Assembly (NCBI GenBank): GCA_025930755.1 | Contig: JAICOJ010000007.1 | Coordinates: 1-64,000 of the forward strand | Direction of reading: 5' to 3' | Source: Gemmatimonadaceae bacterium | GTDB lineage: Bacteria > Gemmatimonadota > Gemmatimonadetes > Gemmatimonadales > Gemmatimonadaceae | DNA length: 64,000 nt | In this document: piece after piece, positions 40,278 through 53,179 of the stretch | How the letters are laid out: each line of letters begins with the position of its first letter | Position numbering within the stretch: the first letter of the stretch is position 1 | Position numbers and translations under genes: made by a program | Notes under the pieces: model-generated | What the model saw: the letters and a program-made list of their open reading frames with translations, nothing else | The model's database searches: none | Told to the model about the DNA's origin: nothing

Positions 40278-42880
40278 GGCGTTGTGCTCCCGGCCCGCCG
40301 GAGCTCGAGCAGCAGCGACTGCGCCCGTTCGAAGCTCGGCGCTTCCTCCAGCGCCATGAGCACTTCGCGACGTGCCGCCACCCGATCCCCCGCGTCCGCC
40401 AGCGCCCGCGCCAACTGGTATCGCGCCTCGGCGCGATCGACAGGATCGAGGGCCACGACGGCCCTGCGCTCACGAACGGCTTTCTTATGATTGCCTGTCG
40501 CCGCCAGGTGCTCGGCGAGCCGAGTGTGCACCGTGGGATCGTAGGGTGAGATCCAGATCGCGCGCTCGAGCGCCGCGGCGGCGCCTGCGCGATCACCGAG
40601 CTGCTCCATCATCTCGGCAAGCGCGAGGTTGGACGCGTAGTCCGACTCGTTGAGCAGCGTATGCGCCTGAAGCTCGGCGGCGGCGCGCTTGAGATCGCCG
40701 GTCGCCTGGTACGCCGCGGCCAAATGCCGATACGGACTCTCGTCCTCGGCGTACTCGGGAAAGAGTGCCTTGGCGCGCTCGAACACGGCGATCGCTTCGG
40801 CGTGCTGGCCGCGCTGGATGAGACCCCGTCCCTCCGCGATCAGCGAGATGAACTGCCCGCGCGGTGGCGCGTCGCTCGCGTCATCCGCCCCGGCCCCCAG
40901 TGCCGCGATCTGGCGTGCGAACCGCTCCCGCACGTAGGCGTCGAGCTGCTTGTCGAGCTGTTGCGCGGTAACCTTGAGCGTCCGCTGAATGACCCGTTCC
41001 GTCCCGTCGCCTGCCCGGTACGCCTTGAGTATGTCGGTCATCGCGCGTGCCCCGAAATGCTCCTCGATCATCTCGACCACCAGCGACGCCTGGTAGTAGG
41101 CGAGTGCCGTCTGCTCCGGAAAGGCCGGTCGCGTGAACGCGTCGTTCATGCGGCTCACGGGCGGCATTCGGCCCCGCGCGTAGGCGACGAGAAACCCCAA
41201 CGGCGTATCGGCGCCCCAGCCCGGCCGCGCGCGTCGCTCCTCGAGTACCGAGATCCCTTCCGAGAGCCATCGCGGAATCCGGTGGTCGGTCATGCCTAAC
41301 GTGAAGGCATGCGCCAGCTCGTGCCACACCGTCGATCCCCAGTTGTACTCGCCGATCTGTCTCGCCGACGGCGAGTGCATCGCGAGCACGCTGCCGAAGC
41401 TGACGCCCAGGGCCCCGAGTCCGGGCAGGCCGACGGTGCGCACCGAGAAGTCGCCGTGACTGCGGTAGACCTCGAGTCGAATGGGCGTGGGCGGCTCGTA
41501 CCCATACCGGGCCGCGAGCTTTCCGTATGCCTCATCGAGGAGATCGAGTAGGTAGGGCGAGAGCAGCGCGGCCTCTCGGCCATGGACGATCAGATGAAAG
41601 CGATTCGTCCGTGTCTCGCGGTACTCCCCGAAGGTGTCGAGCAGGTCGAGCGTGTTCTTGATCCAGACGTGATACGGATCGCGCGCGAAGGCGCGGTCGA
41701 GATGCGCGCGCGCGACGTCGAATTGCCCGAGGCGCAGCGCGTTCATTCCGAGCGCGCCCTGCGCGAGCGCGGATGACGTATCGAGCGCCACGGCCTGGCG
41801 CGAGAACGTGATCGCGTCCTGATATCGCCGGTTGCGGGTTGCGACCTCGGCCAGCGTCGTGTGGAGCACGACGGAGCGGGGATCCCGCTCGAGGGCCCGG
41901 CGGCTCGCCTCCTCGAATCCCTTGCGATCGTCGCGCATGTACCGGCTCGCCGCGATGAGCGCGTGAGGTACCGGACTCCCGGGATCGGTATCGAGCGCGC
42001 GCGTGGCTTCACGCTCCGCCTCCTCATAATCCTCGCTGTCCAGACGCAAGCGGGCGAGCATCACCCGCGCGTCCACCAACCGCTCGTTCACGGACAGCGC
42101 GCGCCTGACGAGGGAGTCCGCACCGGGTGCGCCGTCGAACGCGAGTGCCCGCGCCATGCCGAGCAGGGCGCGTGGGTGCGACGGATTCTCGCGCAGGACA
42201 CCGGTGAGCATCTGTCGCGCATCGGGACCGTTGTACTTCTCGAGGAACATCTCACCGAGCTCCACGCGCGCATCTACGTTGCCCGAATCGGCCGCGATCG
42301 CGGCATCGTACGCGCGCAACGCATCCTTGAAGAGCTGCGGATCGGTGGTGCCCAGGTGGCGAGTGGCCCGCGCGACCGCGAGCAGCTCGGCGGACGTGAG
42401 CCGACCCTGTCGAGTGTTGTAGATGTCGATGAAACGGTCGAAGATGCGCGTCGCGCCGGCGCGGTCGCCACGGTCCAGGCGCAGCTCGCCGAGGCGTCCA
42501 TGAGCCGTTAGGCTGTCCGCCGCCCGTGCCGAGACGGCGCGGGCATACACGCTCTCGGCTGCGGCGAGGCGGCCGCGCGTGCGGAGGACGTCACCCAGTG
42601 GGACGAGGGCCGACGCTCCGTAGCGTCGCCCGGCCCCCTCGGCGTCATCGTATCGACCACGCTCGGCCAAAGCGCGCACGTGGTAGTGGCGGGCGCTCCT
42701 GGCGACAGCGCTGTCGGGCGACGAGGCGAGCTCCCCCAACGTCGTCGCCGCACTGTCATACGCGCCGCGACGCAGCTGGGCGCGTGCCTGGGCGAGGCGC
42801 GATGGATCATCCTGCGGCGCCGCGGCCGCGCACGCGACGAGCGCCACGAAGAGGAGCCCGCTCCACTGGGCGCGAATCAT
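40274..42880 (-). CDS. TPR lipoprotein with a gluzincin (peptidase MA-like) domain
   Basis: An 868-residue protein with lipobox LVAC (Cys about 17). Nearly the whole protein is TPR repeats (about 25-420 and 640-860), interrupted by a metallopeptidase domain with VWHELAHAF (HELAH about 517-521) and LSEGIS about 20 residues later, the peptidase MA/gluzincin pattern with Glu as third zinc ligand. This is the only apparent active peptidase in the operon. TPRs suggest it docks onto operon partners at the membrane. It overlaps both neighbours by 4 bp. A CGTTAGG motif lies in frame near the HELAH motif. Confidence 0.88.
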   Translation of the reverse strand: MIRAQWSGLLFVALVACAAAAPQDDPSRLAQARAQLRRGAYDSAATTLGELASSPDSAVARSARHYHVRALAERGRYDDAEGAGRRYGASALVPLGDVLRTRGRLAAAESVYARAVSARAADSLTAHGRLGELRLDRGDRAGATRIFDRFIDIYNTRQGRLTSAELLAVARATRHLGTTDPQLFKDALRAYDAAIAADSGNVDARVELGEMFLEKYNGPDARQMLTGVLRENPSHPRALLGMARALAFDGAPGADSLVRRALSVNERLVDARVMLARLRLDSEDYEEAEREATRALDTDPGSPVPHALIAASRYMRDDRKGFEEASRRALERDPRSVVLHTTLAEVATRNRRYQDAITFSRQAVALDTSSALAQGALGMNALRLGQFDVARAHLDRAFARDPYHVWIKNTLDLLDTFGEYRETRTNRFHLIVHGREAALLSPYLLDLLDEAYGKLAARYGYEPPTPIRLEVYRSHGDFSVRTVGLPGLGALGVSFGSVLAMHSPSARQIGEYNWGSTVWHELAHAFTLGMTDHRIPRWLSEGISVLEERRARPGWGADTPLGFLVAYARGRMPPVSRMNDAFTRPAFPEQTALAYYQASLVVEMIEEHFGARAMTDILKAYRAGDGTERVIQRTLKVTAQQLDKQLDAYVRERFARQIAALGAGADDASDAPPRGQFISLIAEGRGLIQRGQHAEAIAVFERAKALFPEYAEDESPYRHLAAAYQATGDLKRAAAELQAHTLLNESDYASNLALAEMMEQLGDRAGAAAALERAIWISPYDPTVHTRLAEHLAATGNHKKAVRERRAVVALDPVDRAEARYQLARALADAGDRVAARREVLMALEEAPSFERAQSLLLELRRAGSTTP

Positions 42881-43857
42881 GGCGACTTGCCCTCGCGAAT
42901 CGTTTGACTCACCTGCGCCAGCTCCACGAGCAGACGCTCGAGCTCACGCTCGTACGCATCGGCGGCCATCGTCTCCTTGCGCCGCCTGAGCGAATCGACC
43001 TGCGCCTCGAGTTGCGTTTTCTTCGCCACGAGCTCGCTTCCACCCGGCGTACTGGCAGCAGCAGCTGCGGCCGTCGTCGCTCCCCCGATGATGAACCGCC
43101 GCGCCCGCGAGCCATCGCCGGCGCGAGGATCGGGCTCGGCCGATCCGCGCCGATCGCCATCATCGTCCAGCATCGCATGCTCGGTCGGAAGCCGCGTGTC
43201 CGTCTCGTATGCACGCGCAACCTCCCGCTTGGCATACACGAATGCCTCGAGCAGAGAAACGCGCTCATCCTTGTCGGTGTCCGCCCCAGGTGTCGTGAAC
43301 GCGGCCACGAAGAATCGCGGAAAGAGCGTCTCATTCCGCTCGTACGACGACTTCGTTGCGGTGACGACGATGCGATTCTTCGCCGAAAGCGCGGCAACGA
43401 AGTCCCCGCTCGCGCTGGCCGCGTTGACGACGGCGACCTGCATCGCCTCGAGCGGCTCCAGCATGACGCCCAATTCAGCGGCGGTGAGATCGGGCCCCGG
43501 CAGATTGAACCGCGAATCGCTGCCCGCGTGGCTGCCGTGCCCGATGAGCAGGAGCAGTACGCGATCGCCCGCCCGCGCGCGTCCCGCCACGCGCGCGATG
43601 GCCCGTGCCACTTCCGCCTTGCTCGACTTCCCATCGATGCGCTTCGGATCCTTCGTGGGATCCTCGGCGAGGTAGGTCACGTCGTCAGGCGTAAGCCCGT
43701 GCTTGGTCACCAACGCGTCAACCAGCGCCGAGCCCGTGGCGTGAAACGACGCGGCGTACTTAGGCTCGCCGCTGGCACCAGTAACGATGATGACCTGCGT
43801 CTGAGCCGCGAGTGACGCGCCCATGAGCAATCCGCAACCCGCAATCAGCAATCTCAC
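42877..43857 (-). CDS. Caspase-fold (C13-like) protein lacking the catalytic Cys
   Basis: A 326-residue exported protein. The caspase-like fold shows the catalytic His in LLLLIGHGSHAG (about 104) and the region that should hold the Cys as VAVVNAASASGDFVAAL (about 146), where a caspase/legumain has DACxSG or ECxSG. Cys is replaced by Ser or Ala, so it is probably a pseudo-enzyme, or uses Ser. The C-terminus has a low-complexity AAAAAA stretch and a coiled coil (KKTQLEAQVDSLRRRK). Start GTG 43857 forms a GTGA overlap with the upstream stop; the track start at 43887 is less likely. Confidence 0.8.
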   Translation of the reverse strand: MRLLIAGCGLLMGASLAAQTQVIIVTGASGEPKYAASFHATGSALVDALVTKHGLTPDDVTYLAEDPTKDPKRIDGKSSKAEVARAIARVAGRARAGDRVLLLLIGHGSHAGSDSRFNLPGPDLTAAELGVMLEPLEAMQVAVVNAASASGDFVAALSAKNRIVVTATKSSYERNETLFPRFFVAAFTTPGADTDKDERVSLLEAFVYAKREVARAYETDTRLPTEHAMLDDDGDRRGSAEPDPRAGDGSRARRFIIGGATTAAAAAASTPGGSELVAKKTQLEAQVDSLRRRKETMAADAYERELERLLVELAQVSQTIREGKSP

Positions 43858-46139
43858 GCGAGCCCCCGCTTGCGCCTCAACAACCATTCAACAGCGATCA
43901 ACCCAATGAGCGCGACGAACATGAAAGGCGTATCCCACAGATCGAGCTGCTCCGTCACCGTCGTCCCGCTGCTCGTGTACATCATGTCCCGCGCGAGCGC
44001 CTCGGCGGTCTCCGGTGTGTAATACTTACCGCCAGTCTCGCGGGCGACACGCTCGAGCAGCGCGGGACGCTGCGCGGCACCGAACATCTCCTGCTGAATG
44101 TCGTGCGCGATGACGTAATCGTCGCCGCCGGTGATCACACTGTCTCCGACGCGGGCACTCATGCGCACGCGGTACAGGCCCGGCTCGCTGGCGGTGAAGC
44201 TGCCGCGATACTCGCCGTCCTTGTCCACCATCCACTCGAAGGGCACCTCGCGCGGCTCACCATTGGGGCCGAGGACGCTGGCGCTCACCGCCGCGCCGTT
44301 CACGGCGAGGAAGCTCTCGTTGTTCACCTGCGCGCGAACCGCGACGACCTCGCCCGGCGCGACATGATCGGGCGCGGTCATCGTCACGCGCTCCGGGACC
44401 TCGCTCACGAGCCAGCGCAGCATCTGCCGCCAGAACGTCTCATGCGTCGCGTCATCGACCTCCATCGACGCGTGCATCTGCCACACCCACGAATCCTGCA
44501 CCGGGAAGGCGATCGCCTTCCCGCGCCCATAGCGATGATGCGCCAGCACGATCTGCCGCTCTCCGCCGCCCCCGGAGATCGTCTGGCCGAGCAGGAGTGC
44601 AGTCGCACCCGGTTTCGCGCGGCCAATGCGATTCACCGTCGACAACGCTGGCATCGTCTTCCACCGCTCGAGCGACGCCTGCTCGTTCGCGCCGAGCTGC
44701 GTCGCCGGATGCATGGCGCCGGCGGGAGTCGGCGAGATCTGCAGCTCGGCGAAGTACTCCTCACCATTCTCATCCGTCCGCGTGACCTCCACCGGCATCA
44801 CATCGGCGAGCGGTGTGTCGGCGTATCCACCTTCCGCAAAGGCCCGCCGGCCGCCGAGCAAGAGCAGCCCGCCCCCGCGCTCGCCAACGAAGTCCGCGAG
44901 CATCCGCATCTGCTCGAGCGTGAAGAACGCCGCTTCGACGCTGCCGAGGATCACGGCGCGGTAGGTGAACAGCTCTTCGCGCGTCTTCGGGAATCCAGCG
45001 ACGAGCTCGAGACTGTCTTCGACACCCAGCCGCAGGAACTTGTTCTCGGCGGTGCGTTGCAGTGCGACGAGGCGGAGATTCGCATCCTCACGCACCGCGC
45101 GCCGCATGAACTTGAGCTCGAAGCGCGGCTCGCCCTCCACATAGAGAACTTTCTCGGCGCGATCGGTCACCGTCACCAGGGCTTCCCGCGCATTGTTGTC
45201 CGCGATGAGCTCGCCCTCCTCCCGCGCGATGCGGAACCGCAGCTGACGCGGCCCCGTCTCCTGCGTGACGACGCGCATGCGTACCGGCGATTCTTCCCCG
45301 TCGCCGCGCAGCGTCACCTCCTGGGACGCGACGATGCGTCCGGCATCCTCGGCGAGGAGCTTCACCTTCCGCCCCGCAAAGCCACGCTGGGCCACGACGA
45401 CGTTCGCGACGAGCGCCGTGCCGCGCAGCGCGGTGTGCGGTACCTCGACGCGCGTGATCTCGATGTCGCGCTCGAAGCGCGGAGACCCGACGCCGATCGT
45501 ATAGACCGGAAGTCCGCGCGCCTTGAGCGCGAGCAGCGGCTCGGCGAGCGCGCTCGCGGAGTTGTCCGCGCCGTCGGTGATCACCACGAGCCCGGCGAGC
45601 GGGACGGTCGACAGCTCCTGGCGCGCGCGGTCGAGCGCGGCGCCGAGGTGCGTACGCCCGCCCGCAAACGTCATTCCCCGCGCATCCGGCATCGGCTCGG
45701 CGCCTGACGAGAAGCGGAAGTACCTCAGCTGGAAGCGGTCACCGAGGGCGCGGGCGAGAGCACTGTCGCGAGTGCCGAAGAGCCGCTGGGCAACGGCGGC
45801 GCGTGCATGACCGTCCGCATCGGTGATGCGCATGCTGCGCGAGTCATCGATGAGGATGGCGACCGCATTCTTCTGCGGGACGGCCGTCGAGACCAGGAGC
45901 GTCGGGCGAAGCAGCGCGAAGCCGGCCAGCGCGACGATCGCGACGCGCACCGCCGTCAGCACCACGCGATCCCGCGGCGTGCTCTTCCCGCGCGCGCGAC
46001 GGTACGCCCACGCGAGGACGAACCCGATCGCGGCGACCGCGACGATGATCAGCATCGGCCAGGGAGCGGCGAGCACGAAGTCCCCGCGCTCGTACACCAC
46101 CGGGCGATACTTGAAGAGGGTCTCGACGAATGCGTCCAT
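43854..46139 (-). CDS. vWA/glutamine amidotransferase-like membrane protein
   Basis: A 761-residue membrane protein. Two helices at the N-terminus (about 28-48 and 63-83) are followed by a vWA domain with MIDAS DDSRSMR and VVITDGADNSASA, a beta-sandwich part, then the amidotransferase-like domain (RAVILGSVEAAFFTLEQMRMLADFVGERGGGLLLLGG), further beta domains, and a last helix at about 730-750. This matches large BatA-like proteins of MoxR clusters. It overlaps the caspase-like gene by 4 bp and lies 15 bp downstream of an amidohydrolase gene. Likely periplasm-facing scaffold of the system. Confidence 0.87.
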   Translation of the reverse strand: MDAFVETLFKYRPVVYERGDFVLAAPWPMLIIVAVAAIGFVLAWAYRRARGKSTPRDRVVLTAVRVAIVALAGFALLRPTLLVSTAVPQKNAVAILIDDSRSMRITDADGHARAAVAQRLFGTRDSALARALGDRFQLRYFRFSSGAEPMPDARGMTFAGGRTHLGAALDRARQELSTVPLAGLVVITDGADNSASALAEPLLALKARGLPVYTIGVGSPRFERDIEITRVEVPHTALRGTALVANVVVAQRGFAGRKVKLLAEDAGRIVASQEVTLRGDGEESPVRMRVVTQETGPRQLRFRIAREEGELIADNNAREALVTVTDRAEKVLYVEGEPRFELKFMRRAVREDANLRLVALQRTAENKFLRLGVEDSLELVAGFPKTREELFTYRAVILGSVEAAFFTLEQMRMLADFVGERGGGLLLLGGRRAFAEGGYADTPLADVMPVEVTRTDENGEEYFAELQISPTPAGAMHPATQLGANEQASLERWKTMPALSTVNRIGRAKPGATALLLGQTISGGGGERQIVLAHHRYGRGKAIAFPVQDSWVWQMHASMEVDDATHETFWRQMLRWLVSEVPERVTMTAPDHVAPGEVVAVRAQVNNESFLAVNGAAVSASVLGPNGEPREVPFEWMVDKDGEYRGSFTASEPGLYRVRMSARVGDSVITGGDDYVIAHDIQQEMFGAAQRPALLERVARETGGKYYTPETAEALARDMMYTSSGTTVTEQLDLWDTPFMFVALIGLIAVEWLLRRKRGLA

Positions 46140-46154
46140 CAGCGACGGGCGTCC

Positions 46155-47246
46155 TTACGGCGGAAACGCCGAGGCGTCGAGCCCCGGGATGATGCGGAGC
46201 GCGTTCTTGTAGTAGATCTTCTTGAGCACCTCGTCAGGCAGCGCGAGGCCGTACATCTTCCAGAACGCGTGGCGCCGGCGGTAGTAGTCGAAGTACTCGT
46301 CGGCAGTCTCGAGCACGCGAAAATACGTGTGATACTCCGTGGGCTGATAGCTGTCTTTCCCGAAGAGCACGCGATCCTGGTACTTCGTCAGGAACTGCTT
46401 CGCGAAGCGCGGCTGACGGCCGAGCTCCGCGAGCACGGCGCCGATCTCGGTGTACATGTTCGGCAGCGAGTCCATGAGGGCACCCAGGTGCGCGAGATCG
46501 CCGCCGAGCCAGCCGAGGTGGGCGTTGATGAACGTGGTGCGTGGGTGCTTGCGGAAGACACGGTGCTGCTCGCCGATGATCGTCGCCCAGGACGGGTACT
46601 CGGCCGGCGGACGCGCGCGCTCGGGGCGCTCCTTGAGCTCGAGCCACCGCTCGTTGGTCTTGTCGTGCGGCTCGAAGAACTGGCGCGGCTCGGCGGTGTG
46701 GATGAGGACGGGAATGCGCAGCTCACCCGCCTTGCGCCACACCGGGTCGAGGCGCGGGTCGTCGACGGGAACGCGCTTCCCGGAGCGATCCTTGAGATCG
46801 AGGCCGAGGTTCTTGAAGATCTTGAGACCGCGCGCGCCCGCTTTGACGTCGCGCTCGAGCTGAGCCGCGGCGTTTGCGCCCCACTGCGGGTCATCGATGC
46901 CGGAGAAACTCAGATTGGCGAAGAAGACGAAACGCCCCGCCCCGGCGGCCTGCGCGTTGCGGACGGCCGTCGCGAGTGCCTCACCGGTGCGACCGCTGAG
47001 ATTGACCATCGCGCGCATGTTCATCGCATCCATCTCGCGGCTCAGCCGCTGATAGTCCGCGGACAGCGACTGGTGGCTGTGAACGTCGATGAACGGGTAC
47101 TTCGCCCGCGTCACCCGGTGCTCGGGAACAACGAGCGAGGACGGCGGGTCGTACTCCTCGAACGACATCGTTTGTGCGTCCGAGCGGACGGTCAGCGCCA
47201 CCGCCCCGCCGGCGACGAGCGTCAGCGTGCGCCCCACAGCGATCAT
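46155..47246 (-). CDS. Exported amidohydrolase (amidohydrolase_2-like)
   Basis: A 363-residue protein with a signal-like N-terminus (ending SDAQT) and a TIM-barrel amidohydrolase core: metal motif FIDVHSHQS, later PVLIHTAEPRQFF, NAHLGWLGG and FGKDSYQPT. These fit the amidohydrolase_2 group, which includes decarboxylases and lactonases. An exported member is less common. It lies upstream of and 15 bp from the vWA gene in the same orientation, so it may be the first gene of the long operon, or a separate gene with its own function. The region upstream carries a family C repeat and the divergent promoter. Confidence 0.87.
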   Translation of the reverse strand: MIAVGRTLTLVAGGAVALTVRSDAQTMSFEEYDPPSSLVVPEHRVTRAKYPFIDVHSHQSLSADYQRLSREMDAMNMRAMVNLSGRTGEALATAVRNAQAAGAGRFVFFANLSFSGIDDPQWGANAAAQLERDVKAGARGLKIFKNLGLDLKDRSGKRVPVDDPRLDPVWRKAGELRIPVLIHTAEPRQFFEPHDKTNERWLELKERPERARPPAEYPSWATIIGEQHRVFRKHPRTTFINAHLGWLGGDLAHLGALMDSLPNMYTEIGAVLAELGRQPRFAKQFLTKYQDRVLFGKDSYQPTEYHTYFRVLETADEYFDYYRRRHAFWKMYGLALPDEVLKKIYYKNALRIIPGLDASAFPP

Positions 47247-47566
47247 TGTGCGGATCTCCCAGGAGAGGCTTTCGAAATCTTACGCTTAGGACCGAGGTGC
47301 CGCACCCGGTAACCATGGACGTATTGTAAGAAACCGGTGGGACTTCGGCGCTTTCAGCGTCCTGAGCCCCTCGTGCGTAGAATACAGTTTGGACATCTGA
47401 AAGGCACTGCGAGGTACGAGCTGCGAAGTGCGAACCGTGGGGTACGGCTTGGCCGAGCGAATTCGTCGGCTCGCAGTTCGCAATTCGCAGTTCGCAATTC
47501 GCAATTCGCAGTTCGCAGTTCGCAGTTCGCAATTCATGTTCTCACCCCACGCGTTGGAGGTACTTC
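47247..47566. other. Divergent intergenic region of 320 bp
   Basis: Between the amidohydrolase start and the Vgb-like gene. It holds the inverted family C heptamer array at 47405-47535 and a GGAGG ribosome site at 47552-47560 for the plus-strand gene. The promoters for the long minus-strand operon and for the Vgb-like gene should lie here, but I cannot place -10/-35 elements with confidence. The ORFs in this stretch are heptamer translations. Confidence 0.6.
47405..47535. repeat. Inverted GCAGTTC heptamer array (family C)
   Basis: The left arm, TGCGAGGTACGAGCTGCGAAG and onward, carries units complementary to the right arm (about 47470-47535), which is nine or so direct units of GCAGTTC and GCAATTC. 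It ends about 30 bp before the Vgb-like start codon. Mixed T/A substitutions are limited to one position of the unit. Confidence 0.88.
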
Positions 47567-48570
47567 ATGCGTGCTTTGGCGATTCTCTTCGTGACACCCG
47601 TGCTTCTCTCGATGACGTCCGCGACCGAGGCGGTCGCACAGCAGGCGGTCGAGATTCGCGAATGGGACGTTCCCTGGGCCGATTCCCGTCCGCGCGACCC
47701 GTACGTCGACGCGAAGGGCCGCGTGTGGTTCGTCGGCCAGGTGGGCGACTACGTGGCGATGCTCGATCCGGAAAGCGGGCAGTTCACGAAGTATGACCTC
47801 GACAAGGGTGCTGGACCCCACAACCTGATCGTCGACAACAAGGGCATCGTCTGGTACGCGGGCAACCGAGCCTCGCACATCGGCCGGCTCGACCCGTCGA
47901 CGAAGGCCATCCGAAAGATCGCCATGCCGGACGCGGGCGCTCGCGATCCACATACCCTGGTGTTCGACCCCAAAGGTGACATCTGGTTCACCGTGCAGGG
48001 CGGGGGCTACGTCGGCAAGCTCACCATGGCCGATGAGTCGGTGAAGCTGGTGAAGATCCCGGGCTCGGGGACGAGGCCGTACGGGATCGTCGTCGACCCA
48101 GAGGGCCGTCCCTGGTTCAACGAGTTCGGGACGAACAAGATCGGGACCGTCGACCCGGCGACGATGACGCTGAAGGAGTACGCCCTGCCTGACGCCGGCG
48201 CGCGCGGGCGGCGCATCGAGCGCACCTCGGACGGCGCGCTCTGGTACGTGGATTACGCACGCGGCTTTCTCGGGCGGCTCGATCCGGTCACCGGAAAGGG
48301 CGAGGAGTGGGCGAATCCAGGCGGCGCAGGCGCTCGCCCTTACGCGATGGTCGTCGACGAGCGCGACCGCATCTGGTACGTCGAGACGGGCACCGCTCCG
48401 AACCAGCTGGTCGCCTTCGATACGAAAGCGAGGAAAGTGGTGAGCACGACGCCGATTCCCAGCAACGGCGCCGCGCGCAACACCGTGCGCCACATGATCT
48501 ACCACGCACCGACGAAGTCGATCTGGTTCGGCACCGACGCGGGGACGATCGGACGGGCACGACTCGGCTC

Positions 48571-48574
<4 letters not shown>
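47567..48574 (+). CDS. Vgb-like beta-propeller protein
   Basis: A 335-residue exported protein with a signal peptide (about 1-24, ending EAVAQQ) and repeats of the virginiamycin B lyase-like/streptogramin lyase propeller: DPYVDAKGRVWFVGQ, HNLIVDNKGIVWYAG, HTLVFDPKGDIWFT and YGIVVDPEGRPWFNEFG. Family members include lyases that open streptogramin rings, but exported relatives are usually uncharacterised binding or redox proteins. A GGAGG sits 6 bp upstream of ATG 47567. The stop overlaps the next gene (GTGA), which has a CxxCH heme motif, suggesting the pair work together, maybe in periplasmic electron transfer. Confidence 0.9.
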
Positions 48575-49232
<658 letters not shown>

Positions 49233-49235
<3 letters not shown>

Positions 49236-49805
49236 GGTCAAACGTTCCCAGGACGGAGGATACCGGACCACCAGCCCCAGGTGGTCCACCTCGATATCTG
49301 CCGTAAAGGCCCCGCCGCCACTCGCGTACCGATAATGATTCTCTCCCGACCGCACGTACCGCTGCGGTAGCGCCTCGATGGCCAGGTCCGGGAAGTGAAT
49401 CCATGCCGCCACCACATCGGCCTCGCCCCCGCGAGCCAGCGATAGCCGCCGAATCGGAAGCGTATTCGTCGACGGGCTGAGGCTGATGTCGATGTCAATG
49501 CAGCCAGCGACCTCGGCGATCTCCTTGCCCTCTCTCCACCAGCGCTTCTGATCGTCCACGACCAGCGCCATCTCGTTCGTCGTCGCGCCGTGCGTGACCG
49601 CGATGCGAGCGGATCGGGTAGCCCAGTCGCGATCGCACTGCACCGTGTACTCGACGCGGAGCGGCTGCGCCTCTTCGACGGTGAGGATCGTTCCCGACAA
49701 GCGAATTCCCGCCGGCGTCTCATCGAGCTGGAAGAACTCGAGCGAGACCCGATCATGGCGGGTCCAGAGTACGGGTCGGGTGATCGGCGCGGAGCGAGAT
49801 GCCAT
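49233..49805 (-). CDS. Putative glycolipid-binding protein (PF06475-like)
   Basis: A 190-residue soluble protein. The family signature is visible: RVEYTVQCDRDWATRSARIAV, KEIAEVAGCIDIDISLSPSTNTLPIRRL and VVAAWIHFPDLAIEALPQRYVR. Proteins of this family form a beta-barrel that binds lipids or glycolipids; the ligand here is unknown. No signal peptide. Its TAG stop lies at the start of a family B array, and its ATG is about 7 bp from another such array, so the gene is boxed in by two repeats. No Shine-Dalgarno can be seen upstream. Confidence 0.85.
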
Positions 49806-49811
49806 GTCGAC

Positions 49812-53179
<3,368 letters not shown>

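Noticed and set aside
45807-47312. Long plus-strand ORF of 501 residues opposite the amidohydrolase and vWA genes
   Set aside because: Shadow frame of two clearly recognised genes; no motif and biased composition.
47286-47537. ORF of 83 residues reading MNCELRTANCELRIANCELRTA and onward
   Set aside because: It is the straight translation of the family C heptamer array between two genes; composition is repetitive and no family is recognisable.
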